From Trochalopteron elliotii (taxonomy: Eukaryota > Chordata > Aves > Passeriformes > Leiothrichidae), in the NCBI GenBank assembly GCA_024734555.1, contig JANPWX010000062.1, forward strand, positions 577,267-641,266: DNA of 64,000 bases, given 5' to 3'. Below are positions 41,251 through 54,288 of this stretch, piece by piece (position 1 is the first letter of the stretch; every line of letters begins with the position of its first letter). The notes beneath the pieces were generated by a model. The model was given only the letters and a program-made list of their open reading frames with translations, was not told the DNA's origin and ran no database searches. A program made the position numbers and the translations under genes.

Positions 41251-41839
41251 TGTGTGGCATCTGTCTGAGACTGGCTTACTTTTCTTCACAGCAGCACACA
41301 CGGTACCGTGTTTCAGATTTGTGACTGAAATTATGTAGATAGTACACCAATCTTTTGTCTGTTGATGAGCAGAGCTTGCACAGAATCGAGTTTCTCTTTT
41401 TCCCCACTCTGCCAGCAAGTAGGCCTGGGGTGAGCAAGAAACTGGAAGCAAATACAGCCAGGACAGAGGACTAAATCAACCAACAGGAATATCCCATGTC
41501 ATAGGATGCCAGGGTCAGCAAGAAAAGCTCAAGGAGAGAAGAAGAAAAGAGGGAAGTCTGGGGTTATGGCACTTGATTTCCCAAGAAACCACTACTTGTC
41601 ATGAAGGCATGCTTTTGAGGAAATTGCTAAACACCTGTTTGCCAATGGGGAGCAGTGAATAAATAAATTCCTTATTTTGCTTTGTTTGTGTGCACAGATT
41701 TCACTTCACCTACAAAACTGCCTTCATCTCAATCTGCAAGTCTTCTCATATTCCCTTTATTTTCTCCCCCTCCATGGAGAGGAGAGGGAGAAAGCAGCTA
41801 TGTAGGTGCTTGACTGCTGGCCGGGGTCATCTTGCAACA
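41251..41839 (+). mobile_element. Solo LTR of an avian endogenous retrovirus, ERVL-like
   Basis: These 589 bases start with TG (TGTGTGGCAT) and end with CA (CTTGCAACA), the standard LTR termini. They are flanked by a near-matching 5-base target-site duplication, ATGAC (41246-41250) and ATGGC (41840-41844). The internal order matches an LTR family I recall as widespread in bird genomes. It has an AACAGGAATATCCCATGTCA block near 41480, a degraded TATA-like AGCAAGAAAAGCTC near 41517, a CCCAAGAAACCACT block near 41580, overlapping AATAAA hexamers at 41658-41667, TTTCACTTCACCTACAAAAC near 41700, and GCTGGCCGGGGTCAT just before the end. No internal retroviral region and no second LTR lies in the window, so this is a solo LTR left by recombination between two LTRs. 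It carries no coding sequence. The family name and the class (ERVL) are from memory and less certain than the LTR call itself. Confidence 0.85.
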
Positions 41840-44800
41840 ATGGCCACTTATAGTAATTTACTATAACTAAACTAAAATCAATGAATGTTAAAGATTTAAA
41901 CCTCATAAGAACTCCAGCATTACTGAAAATTTATCAGTGTGTGATACTTATTATTTGTAATATCAGTGCGTAAAACTTGTCTTTTTAAATCTAATATAAT
42001 TTCCAGGAGGGTATTATCATGCAATCCTAATTTTTTTCAGTCAAAAAAACCCCCAGTTTTGTCAAGATTTTTGTCCAGACTAAAGGTTCTTACATTGCAT
42101 GACAATCTCTTTCCTGTTAAAAGCTTGTAATGAAATCATTATGGATAACTCTCACAAAAAGAAAACCTCTTAGATTTCAAGCAAATTGAAATAAAACATA
42201 TTTTCCATTTAAAAAAAGGAATGAAGTGACACATTTGGGCTTCTATCACTACTGCAGTTGCCATATTACAGTCAATTTTCCAGCTATTTGATGGATGACT
42301 TTGTGTGTACAACAGCCGGTCCTGTATAAGGCAAAAGGGATCTCAGGATATATTCTAATGAACCATGTTAAAGGCTAGTAGCTCACACACACCTGATATG
42401 TTTTTTTTCAAGCATTGCCAACTGTTTTCATCAATCCCAAGCACATAAGTGGATAATAAAGATTGATTGAAACCAGGAGTATTTGAATTTGAGCATCACG
42501 GGGTTTGGAATGGCATAGCACAATAGTCTCACTGAACAGCTTTATGTAGCTAGAATTATCTGTATTTCACGTACTGCTCTTGTGAGTTTTACCCATTAGG
42601 AGGTTGAAATTGCACTTTTATTCCCATCATCTATTTCTCATATATTCCTCAATGTATTTTGGGTTCTAAAACCTTTCATACTTGGGCAGATTTTTTTTCC
42701 CCCTAATTTGAGTACTACTCCTCCAGCCATCTAGGAACTATCTGAGTGTGAAAGAATTATATTCAAGTGGTTTCTTTCTTTTAGAAAATTATTTAGTACT
42801 TCTTTCCTTAGGTATTTAAGCATGCATCAAACCCTGATATTAGCAGTTGTACTATATTTTCTACTTGTAGTAGCCATTTCAGAACTTTTCTATCTACATT
42901 AACCCTAATGCATTTTCATTAGCTTATTGCAATGGAAAATTCCAATTGTGTCTCAAGAACTGAACAAGAACCTGTCATAACACTACACTGTAAGAATTTC
43001 CTGAAGTTCACTCAATACCACTGATGCCTGCTGATAACTACTTAGACTCTATACAGGGACTGCTCTCAGCATCTTGTGGTACCATGGCCATCCTGAGATA
43101 ATGTACTTCCCAGTGACAGAAATTTAAGTTCCTACACAACTGTAGGGATTTCATTTTTTAGTGTTGAGAGAATGTTTCAATTGCCACTTTGCAGGAATAG
43201 ATGTAAAAGTATCACGGGACATATTCTACTTTCAGTTATATAAATGTAAATTTGAAATTTTTTTCTAGTGTGCTTTTATACCTAAGCTGAAATGAGAATT
43301 AGAGTTTGGAGTTCCATTGGTAATATTCCTACAAAAAGCAGTTCCAAGTAGTTAATAGGAAATGCTGTGGGCATTATTTTTCCCATGAGACTTTATTTAA
43401 TAGTCATATATTGGAAAGAGCAAAAGAACCCTGATTCTGTAGAGCACTGTAATCAGAGTAGCAATGCTGATATTTACATTAGAAGGATTTATTAAACCCC
43501 TTCCAAAAAAAAACCCAAATCAAAAAACACAACCTTTTTTAAAGCTTTTAAAAGAGGCTCAGAAAAACAAGTCAAACTTAGTTAAGAACAATCATACTTA
43601 CCACATAATATTATAGGTATATTTTTGCTTTACTTTGCTTTTTTGTTCTTGTTTTTACTTTTTCTTTAAGCTGAGACCTGAAATCAAAAACAATGATCCT
43701 ACAAGTGACAGTCTGCATAAAATCCCAAGCCTGATGTTTATGAGTCATCTTTCTAAGTTCACGCAAAAAATATATCACATTAAAAAAATACGTGTGACTG
43801 CAGTCACTTAAAAATCTGCTTGATCTTTTAAGTATATCTATATTCAGTCATCACATAAAATTTTATTTTCCATATGGAAATATAGTTATCCATTAGCATC
43901 TTGTCATGTAGCTGCAATACAAAATATGCAATACAAAAAATACTTTTTATTTAATTTCTGGAGAAGTCCATTACTGCAATAAATCAAAAGCTTTCTGAGA
44001 GGACAATAAAGTATTATTTATAGTAAATTGTGCAGGGTCATGGCACATTCTCATTTTCTGATAAGTGAGCATCCATAGTACTAAATTATCTGCATGACCT
44101 TTAGTACAATTTTGGTTGATGCCAACCAGCACTTGGTCCCCAGGAGTGCTTAGCCACAGTTCAGCAGACACCATGGCCCAGGAATCATTCCCAATCCATA
44201 GTTTGAACCCAGTCATTGTGTTCTGAAGGGTAAGAGAAGCATGCTAGCTGGTCTGACAAAGAACAGGCAGAATCCTACGAATTAAATTATGTTAGTTAAA
44301 TACTTTTTGGCATAAAAATGTAAAAAGCTCAAAAAAAATTCTGGAATAAGGCTTCAAAATGTCTGCAGCAACTGTAGCTGCAATAGCTACTTGTCTAGTA
44401 CCCGGGGATAAAAGGAGGAAGTAGACATTGCTGTGTTTTATCAGTGTACCTGCATATCTATGTAAAAATGTGACAAGTATTTTTCCTTAAAATACTGACT
44501 AATGCCACAGTTCATGTGTACAGAGAGAAAAAAGTCAAAGTCCAGCATGCAAGGTCAACTTTTAAGAAAGAAATTGCAATAAATGACATATATCACTGGT
44601 TACTTTAAAAGAAAGCAAAAATCTCTACCTTTCTTCTACCAAGATAGTATCAAAATAAAATTCTACACTGATATTACAGTGCAGGGTACTACACAGAACA
44701 CATAAGAAAGATTGTCCTCAAGTAGGTCTCATAAGAGGATAAATACTGAAACTGCTATGAGTAACACACTAACTTCTCTGACATCCTCTGGGAAAGTGAT

Positions 44801-45779
44801 AACTTGGAAGAGACTATGCTGACATTTGTAACTCCTTATCACAGATACTCTATTAGCTGTTCTCTTCTACTGGACTTTGCCTGCTGGGATTATTGGAGAA
44901 GAATGGGATACTCCTGAGTATATCACAGTCAATTTCCATCACTTCCAAAAGCCAGCAGACAGACACATAAGGTACTTGGTCCCTGATCACTTTCACAGCA
45001 GGTGAATGAAACACTTACAGAATTATATGACTTGCCAGAGTGTTTCCTTAGGTAGGTCAGCAAGAATTTTTATGTTCAACATTTTTGAATTGTCAGAGAA
45101 ATATCAAAGAACAGCACTTTTCAGCGGCTGCTAGAAATGTAATAAAATATTTCAATGCATTGCACTACGATTGTGCCACCAACAACCAATGAAACAGGGC
45201 AGTGATCAACCAGTGCATAAAATTAAAACTACAGCCCTGTGCTCTGATACATCATGCTTCTGAAAACAAAAGAAAAACCACAAATTAAAAAAAAAAAAAA
45301 AAAAAAACAACAAATCAGGGAGTGCCCTGTCTGGTGATCAAATAATATCAATCCTATAAAACATTATTGTATAAGTGATGTTGAACACAATGGTAAAAAC
45401 ACTCATACTATAAATCCATTCAAGTTCCTAGTCTCTCTATTCTGAGATATTTCTCATACATCTTTTTAATGCAGACAACCATTTAACTTTGTTGTTTACA
45501 TCATTTGAGTACCTTTCTTTGAAAGAACACATTTTGCATGAATGCCATGTTTGATTTAAAAATTTAAGCTTTAAATAGTAAAATAAATATATCTATGTAA
45601 ATACAAAACTAATACACTTTTCATACATATGGTCATAACTTTTTTCTTCTAAATTATCCACTGCATAAATTGAAAGGTTATATTAAAATAAAGGCAAAAT
45701 AGCTTATATGCATGGGGTGGTGCTAAGTCTCAGAAGTTCCTTAATCTGTTAGCTAATGGAAAAAAATCCAGGGTTTTAA
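41840..45779. other. Unique noncoding DNA, no gene seen
   Basis: No gene is recognised. It holds a short A/C tract at 43503-43533, a poly(A) run at 45287-45307, and an 82-codon - strand frame at 43971-44216 with fairly ordinary amino-acid composition but no domain I know. A splice-like TAG/GTAGGT occurs near 45051. Confidence 0.6.
45287..45307. repeat. Poly(A) run, A21
   Basis: Twenty-one uninterrupted As follow a CAAATT flank, making this the longest homopolymer in the window. It may be an old retroposition tail or a slippage product. No source gene is recognisable upstream. Confidence 0.93.
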
Positions 45780-45911
45780 TTTTTTAAAAATATATTTTAT
45801 TCCTTTTCTCAATTAATTAATTAAATTATTATCATAATTAATGATTTGTATAGTAAATATATTTATTTATAATTCTATTCTATATAATTATTATTTAATT
45901 TTTCATGCAGA
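45780..45911. repeat. AT-rich low-complexity tract
   Basis: About 130 bases with very few G or C, including AATTAATTAATTAAATTATT and a TATTTATTTATAATT stretch. It is degenerate, with no fixed unit. Such tracts can act as matrix-attachment or nucleosome-poor DNA, but nothing here tests that. Confidence 0.85.
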
Positions 45912-48900
45912 GTATCAATTCAACATTGCAGAATGATAATTAATTCTTTAAAGTAAACAAAATTTTTGAATTACATCAGAGGTGCCAAACAAAAAAATCA
46001 CCTTTTGATCATTATTGGATAAAACATTAAATAGTGAAAAACATGTTTTTTAGGTATTGAAAATAACTCTATTTATTTAACAGTAAGTCTGAGAATAAAC
46101 AGCATATAAAAATATCAACCCAAGGTCCTGTAAACACAGTATTCATCAGAGCATGTAGGACTGTGCCTTTTGCTTTTCTTCTGTATGTTTCACATGCAAA
46201 CTCTGTTTCTTTGTTTTTAAAACTGGGAGATAAAAATACTAAGCCACTGATACACAGGTGATTCCTTTCAAAAAATGTGCAGTTCAAGATCAGAGAAAGG
46301 GATAAAAAATCTCTCTTCAAACCACTTTGAGAATCATCATCTTTACTTTACAAGTCACCTGCCCCCAGTCTGAATGACAGAAACAGCTCTACATCAGCAA
46401 TGCACCAAATGGTTCTATGCTAGAACAGAAGTCAAGCCTGCATTCAGGCAATAGCTGGGAGACAGGCACAGCTAAATCTTCAACGATTTCTCCAAAATCC
46501 ACTAAACCAGGGACTAATAACATAAGAGTGATGACATTTCTAATTATGTGCTCAGTCTGGCTCTTTGCCCGTTTTATGTCTCTATAGATGACAAATCCAG
46601 GAGAACAGGAACCAAGATGTGGCCCTACAAATTTCTGCAGTGATTGACATTAACATCCTGTAATGTTAGAGAAACCAGCCAGGGGAAGTAGTTACACAGT
46701 TTATGAATTTATTTCTATCGGTCTGAGTTCTATAAACCCCTAAAAATCCATAGACTAGGCATAACACATTTGTGAAAGCTGACCAATAAGAGCAGCTTGA
46801 TTTGTGCAACAGAACCATGTCTATATGAGAAATGCATTTGAAGAAATAAGGGATAATAAAGTTAAAACTGATTGTTCAAAGTCCAGGCAACCTATATATT
46901 ATGTTGTTTGGGCATGAAGAGTCTATAGGTCATGTATAAGCAATTATAGTATAACAATCACATCCTGGTATCCTATATAACTTGTGTGAAATGAAACAGA
47001 ATCTATTTTAAGAACTCATGGTACTGAGTTACTGCTTCTTATCTGACACAGCATCTTATTCTTCACAAAGATGTATCCATTGATGGACTGTATTAGCCCT
47101 CGTCTGCAGCTAGACAGACACTTATCAAGGACATACAAATTCATCCTAGTTGGTTGGATCTCTCTGAACCATTTCAGCTATAATTTCTGCCACACCTGTC
47201 TCCCTGTTCAGCCATTATATTCCCATGTGCAAATATTTCCAAGTTCATTTGTGCTTTTCTTTCCTCCTAGGGAAAAGAAAATGCATATTTTTCATCTTCT
47301 CACTTGAATCTCCTTGATCTGCCTCACGCCTTTTTCTGCCTCATAAATATCAGCTGTTTCTCTGCAAAGGGAGAACAGGACATAACTTTGAATGTACAGG
47401 CACAGATTTTGGAAATATATACATCTGACAATCAGAACACTATAGTCCTGTTTTCAAGCCTAAAACTTCGTTTGTTAGAACAACTGCACTACTATTTTTA
47501 CTTTAGATTGTATTTCTACAAGTATATTATGTATTTTAAGGGTAAAGAAAGTTTTTATAGTCACCTTATAAATACCACTGAAGATATTGTAACACAACAC
47601 TATATGGTGTCATCACAAAACCAGGATAAGTATGGGGTTTTTTTCTAACAGACAGTTGTCACAAAGTATTTTGCAAAAAAAGACAGGGTTCATCTTGCAA
47701 ACAGGAATTTTATTTCTTTGAACTTCCTTAAATTACCTTTCCAATTTCTTTGAGTTTGTGATTGTTGTTATTACTAAGTTTTGGATATGACCATTGCTAA
47801 CATTTCTAGCTCATTATTGTTTCCCTTTTTCTTCCTGAAGAAGCCCAGCTTAGAGGAAAATTTACCAAACCTCTTTCATAATCTTCAGCACCAACACTAT
47901 GATTAAGATAAAAACAGTACATTATTAAAATCTGATGTTCTTACAATCCTAACAAAATAAAATCCCTGTCTTTCGGCACATTTATATACAACTTCTCTGT
48001 GTCATGATACAAAATTTATCTACTTGCTATTTTCTCTTGACTATTACAGTTCAAGCTGTATTTGTTAGACAAATGCCAAATAGAGGACAAAACATAAAAC
48101 AGTTTAAGACACTGTGGCTGTTGCATGTTATCTTAGTTATTAGGCAGGCTATAAATACTTTCTAGTAGATCAGTTTGCATATTTCTCATTTTCTAGGCTT
48201 AGATACGGAGAGAACAGAATCCATCAGTGTTATTTATGACATGTGATGAACACTACAAGTCTTTTTTTCTTTTTAATTAACTTTGATGTTTACTGACTAT
48301 AAAATTTGCCTAGGGCAAGAGGACAAAGCAAAGCATCAAAATTCTCTGCAAATGGGAGGTGAAATTAAAGCATGCATATATCCTGGTGGTGATGAATTCA
48401 CAGTCTTTTCTATCACCATCACATAAGTGCTTGCATTTCCATCATTTATACTTTTTACTTAAAATAACTAAAGAGCTAACTGCAATTTTTAGAAATAGTG
48501 ATATGACCAGTATTTAGAGAGATTATCTATAGAGCATCTGCATTTTGCTTGTTTTCCTAGTTCCCCCAGTCATTTTCCACGTTTCCAGAAAGTACATCCA
48601 GGCAACAGGTGAGAGGGCAGAAGGATGCATAGCTACACTCCCTCAGTAGGCCTAGTCCCTCTGTTCTTACCCCCTGCTTCCACTACCAAATGTATTTTTC
48701 TATGCTCCAACAGTCAAAACTCACAGAAATACCTTAAAATATTTTGATTATAGGTCTGTGTCATCATTTGTGTGGATGAAATATACCATAAAAAAAGTCA
48801 AAGCTTATACCTGCTTTAGAAAAAGCACAGGGTAGCTGGAATCTCAACCCAAAGCAGTGACCTAGAAGCCACGTAAACTACTCTTCTGCTATGATCAATG

Positions 48901-50539
48901 GAGAGAGAGGTCCAGGAGACAGTACATAGCTAAAGTAGAGAGAATAGCTTGACTCCTTAAGGCATCTATCCCTCTGCATGTGAATTGTCCCTAGATAAGT
49001 AACTTGGGTTAGCTAGATGACCAGCAAGCTGAGGTGAGATAAACTGGCCTAAGGGCCAAAGTACACCTTTAGGTAACAAACTTAAAAAAATATTTTCTTT
49101 ATTAACATTGGCATTTGTACCTCATTCTTGCCGGGAGAACTCAATCTGATACGCATATAGGAATGTAACAACAGTTCTGTTGTTTGAAATACTTTCATAG
49201 AAATGAGTTAAACAGAATTCTTAATTCCAGTTATTTAAATCTTTCAAGGGGTTAGACTAATACAGGGAAATTCTGAAGACCTTATCCCTCTTGAATAAAT
49301 ATGTATGAAGTTAAGTTTATTTCAATAGTGCTAAATAAGGCCAGTATGATCTAATATTAGGATAAAATATCTACTATATTCTAATAATTAAACACAAACA
49401 GAATACATAAAGAATGTAGAGATGTATTATCCTACTATCAGCATCAATAAATAGGATTTTAATTCTGATGTACTAAAATAAAGTAAAATGTATAAGAAAT
49501 TTAAGACACTATTCTCTCAAGAGAACCAAATTCAAACTCTGTCAAGATGCTGAAATCCATTACAATGCATACTTTAGTGCATTGCAAACCATCTCTATAA
49601 ACATATATAAGATACATCATCTCATCAGGGTAATTTCAAACTGTCCTACAAAAATTGTCCCAACATTTCTAAGAGTTGAATACAGTAACCTTACAATTTG
49701 TGCTTGTTTGCACTTCTCTTAGGATGTATAGCACAATCAGATCAGAGAACCTGACTCTCACAACATTTTGGACTCTGACTTGCAGACTAAAATCCAGAGT
49801 GTGGACAAAATTCTGCATGCAACAAGAATGCCGGTTCATTGACTGACCCTTCTCCATACTTGCAACATGATCATGAAGCAAAAATGTTATCTACTTCCTA
49901 TGGACAAGAAACCAAAAGAGTGATATCAAGGGCATGTCTAGAGTAAGACAGACCTGAACATACGTTAAAGGACATTTATGACAGCACACTGTTAACAAGG
50001 TTCTGTATTTCTCACATGGATTCTTTCTCACACAGATTCTTCTGCTCCCCTTAAATACAAATGAGAATATTTGATTTAAATAAAAAAAATTAAAAATTTA
50101 AAACTCCACACCTTGATGTGATTTCATTATTTTATCTATTAATGCATTTTTTTTGCCAGTCATCATGAAACATCCACTATTTAGAACTACTTTACGACTT
50201 TGAACAAATTTAAGCCCAGAGTATAGAAAGAGTGTGATAATACTGCATCATCCAGTACTACATTTTGTATTAATGTAATGAATTAAATTGTATTACTGGA
50301 TATTATGCACTCTGGATAGCAGTTTGCAATGATTTTTATTACCTCTGCTCCATACTTTAGTTGCTAAATATTTATTCAGCTTAAACTCTGATAATAGGCC
50401 ATCAGAGTGTTTCTATTACTTTCCCTGTACCTCTCTTTTATTTCTATGCCTGTAAAATGCCAACATATAATTTAATAATGAACTGCCAAGAAGATAGGTA
50501 AATGTTTACCCAGAATTTTCCAGTCTGAATAGCTTTCTT

Positions 50540-50619
50540 TTAAATTCTCTTAGCCTCTTTTAAGACTGTGTGATAAACCCTTAAATTCTCTTAACCCACT
50601 CTAAGGCTGTGTATAAACC
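50540..50619. repeat. 41-bp imperfect tandem duplication
   Basis: Two adjacent units both begin TTAAATTCTCTTA and end with TGT followed by ATAAACC. The first is 41 bases (50540-50580) and the second about 39. The middles differ by several substitutions and a short length change, so the duplication is old. Confidence 0.8.
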
Positions 50620-51027
50620 ATGAATCTATTCATAGCTTGGATCATTAATGAGTAAGTATATTCCTGCCTTTAAAAAGAACTGGCAAAGGCGTAACATTGC
50701 CTCATTTTCCCCCTTCACTGTCAATTACACACAAAGTCACAGAATAAGCTTCTCACAAATCAGGCTTCCTAGCTCTTGAATTATGGAAAAGTAGAGAATA
50801 TGGGCACTATTTCATTTGTGCTCAAAATACTTAAGCCTCTTTTGGAAAGAAAAGGTTTCATGAAAGACAGAGGATTAGTCATAAAACTGACATTGTCTCT
50901 GTTTATTCTCTACAGCATAGGTCAGCCATAGGTGTTTGCCAAGCTGACTGTGAATTTGACTAGGGGTATTGATTCATGGAAACAGAAATCAGCCCGAGTT
51001 GGGGAACATTTTTGCAGGTTTGGCTTG

Positions 51028-51095
51028 ATTTGGGGGGTTTTTTGGTGTTTCGATTTTTTTTTTCAATTTTGACATTTTTTGTTGTTGTTCCTTTA
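51028..51095. repeat. T/G-rich low-complexity tract
   Basis: About 68 bases are mostly T and G on the + strand, with a GGGGGGTTTTTTGG block, T10 and (GTT)n. It is the only sizeable array in the window whose A/C-rich strand is the - strand. Confidence 0.85.
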
Positions 51096-51293
51096 GTTTT
51101 ACTTATTATAACAGAAAGAAACCCCTCTTCTGGAAAACAGTATCCAAGAAGTCTTACAGATGGGCTGTCACTCCATGGGACAAGGAAAATCTGTAAATGA
51201 AGATCTTTACTGTCTTCACTGTCTTTCATCATATATGCTCAGATCTTCAAATGTTTACGGTTTTAGAATAGAATTCAATTATTAAAAATAATG

Positions 51294-51330
51294 AACACCA
51301 AACAAACACAAAAACACCAACAAAAAATAA
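51294..51330. repeat. A/C-rich low-complexity tract
   Basis: The tract mixes ACAAACAC, AAAACACC and AACAAAAAAT units with no G. It is short and impure. Confidence 0.75.
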
Positions 51331-54274
51331 TAGTAAAATACTTGTAGACCTACAACACCTTCTGCAATCCAGCAGAAGGAACAAAATTGAAATAATAATC
51401 AGTCTCCACATTTTCATAACATTTGATCTCTTACTGTGGTATCTGACTCTTAGAGTATTAGAGAAATAAACTAATTTGGTGGGAAGAACAGAGACTGAAA
51501 CAAAAATCCAAGAATCTTCAGACTTCTACTGGGAAGATAAGTCTATAAATGCAGAGCACAAAGCTGGGATTAGAGGACAGATAGTATAGGAGTCCATGAT
51601 ATGTTATACATGAGTGAAATTCTCACATACGTCAGCATATGTATTCTCCTGCCTCCTTAACAGAAGTTCTTTGTTCAAAACACCAAGCAATTTTACAGAC
51701 TGATTTTATTTGGCTCTCAAGACAGCTTTCCATAAAGCAAACATATAGGTAAATATTTTAAGGTTCACTAGGTTGATTTTTAAACCAGAATCTTCATATT
51801 TAAACAAAAGAAAAACTGGGAAAAAAATGTTTTGAAAGCAATTTTTTTCATCAGAGATTCTTTTTATTTTATTCCTTTATGTCTTAGGAGTATTTATCCA
51901 GTCTATACTTCCTGTAAAGTCCCTTAAAAATCATTCCAAATATAAGCACAGAAAATAAAAGTAGACAGTCCTACAAATACAGAAAAATGAAATTTTCCTA
52001 TCTTCCCCAGTGTCTTAAAAGTGCACTGCTTTTGAAGAAGATGATGAGGAACATAGAGACCATAAGTTTTACTTGACAAAGTTATACACGAATATTAATT
52101 AATGACAGACTGCAAGAATCTAGTGTTGGATTATTAAAAACTATATTTTCTTAGTTACAAAGAAAATTCTAAAGTTAAAGAAAAATAAAAACGGCAGAAC
52201 TCCAACTGTTCTCCTTTTCTATGAGAAAAGTCTTGCTCAAATGCTAGGCTTTTCCTTTGAGAGACAAAACAAATACCTACAGATTCACGTTACAGGAGAA
52301 AAATCTGGATTTCCTTTTTTCATGAGATCTTTCCTTTTCCTCCTCCAGATTACAGGGTTACAATGCCTTAAACATGGGATGTACATTACAATGTACCTCA
52401 CTCAGTAGCCAGATTGTCTAATTACTGAGCCAGACATGCAGGGAGAACATATGCCTCCTGGATTTGCAATTTTTTTCTTATTAATCTTGTGATGAACTGT
52501 AAGCTGTTGATTTTATCCTATAACACTTGTCTTGTAAATAATCAAACTGTCCTCTCTATTGGTTTTATAAAAGTTTGAAGTGAATCTCAATTATGTTAAA
52601 AATAGGAAAGACAGCAAAATATTTTCTTCAGAGACTCAAGGGCTCTGAGACATGCCCTTGGTCCAGATTAGCATGGCTTTGATGATGTCCTGAAAATGTG
52701 AAAAAAATTACCAGCTCAGTGAGGATTTCAGAAAGGCTGAAGATTAATTCCCTAGAATAAGAAAGATTAAAAAAAATGAAGCACTAACATTTCTAGACAT
52801 GTTCCTACTCAATTGCTTCCCTTATTGGGGACTTTCTACCTTATAACTTAGAATTTATTCTCTCTGTTATCACTTTGAAAATTGAACATAAAAATTACAG
52901 ATTAAATATTTGGATTCTTTGTGTTCTAATTTCTTACAGTACACAACTTCAGAATGATGTTCAGTTATTACAGAAATTCCTTTTTCTATCCATAATCCAA
53001 AAATGTGGTTTCTGATTGGAAACACTCCTATTACCTGTGAATACTGCAATCTCAAAATGGAAGAAGACATGATCTACCACATTTTGATTTACATAGAAGT
53101 AGTTGGGGAGTATACTTTTAGACAAACTTGCAATTCAGGCTTCAAGTGCTAGGTATCTTTAAAAAACGTTTTAAAGCATTCTTGAAAGTCTGAAGAGTCC
53201 TTCTGACTTTTATTGATGCCAAACTTACTATAGTATTTGCTGACCTTTTGTGAAGGACCTTTCTGTGTGTGATTACATGTTGTATATACAAGAGCATTCT
53301 GCACAAAACTCCTAGATTCCCTCAGTGCACATGTTAAGGAATCCTCTAATGTTGGCAAGAGCTACACATTTCATTATGCACAAAGAAACCTTCTCAAGCA
53401 TACTCGTACTAGTATTAAATTACTAATTGAAAAAGATCATTAGCAGTAATAGAAAAATGTTCACTATTTTAACTTTCAGTAAAGGCAAGATAGTTTATGA
53501 CTTCAAGTTTAGGGGCATTTTCTGACCATCTCTTCCACTGAATTTATCAAGCTCACAGTGATAAATGCATGTTGTCATAATCCTTCACTGTCACTGGGTA
53601 CTGCTGCCCTAACAGCATCCACTCTTGTAAAACAGACTTGCAATCAAAAAGCTCAAAATTAATAGCTGTGAAATCTCAAGCACTCATAAGCATGTGTTTT
53701 TATCACTTCCATGCTCTGCAGATCGGGTACTCTTGTTATTTATTATTTGTGACAGTGAACAATTCCCACTTGCTTTAGTGAAAAAAGTGAAGAGCTGTTT
53801 GCATAACTAGCAAGGTGAAAAAAAGGATTTGAAACGGCTGGAATCATTTCACAAGAACAATGTACACAGCCCAGAAGACAGTTTTCTTCCAGAGCACTGT
53901 AATGTGCTGACTACAGACACTATTTGCTATTCTACCCTCTATGTATGCCTTGTTTAAAAGCAGCTTTAACAGTGACTTCTGTATTTGTGAAGCACCCAAA
54001 ATGATGGAGTCTTGGTACAGTACTGGGGCTGCTGTGTATTTAAACACCCTCATCAACTTCACAGTGGAAAAATGGGAATATTTATAATGTCTTAACTGTG
54101 TAATCTCCACATATGTTATATATGAGATTAGTATGTGATCTGCAATTGATCCAGAGGGAACGCTGGCACTCACACTTCAACAGCAAGTCCACACACACCA
54201 AGAGAGAGTGAGGCACTGCTTCCTGCTGCAGTTTGCAAGACATGTTCCTCAATCCCCGAGATAAGCCATAGAAT

Positions 54275-54288
54275 ATGTAATATTACAT
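54275..54288. repeat. 14-bp perfect palindrome
   Basis: ATGTAATATTACAT equals its own reverse complement. It shares the TGTAATAT core with the palindrome at 59552-59569. It may be chance in AT-rich DNA. Confidence 0.8.
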
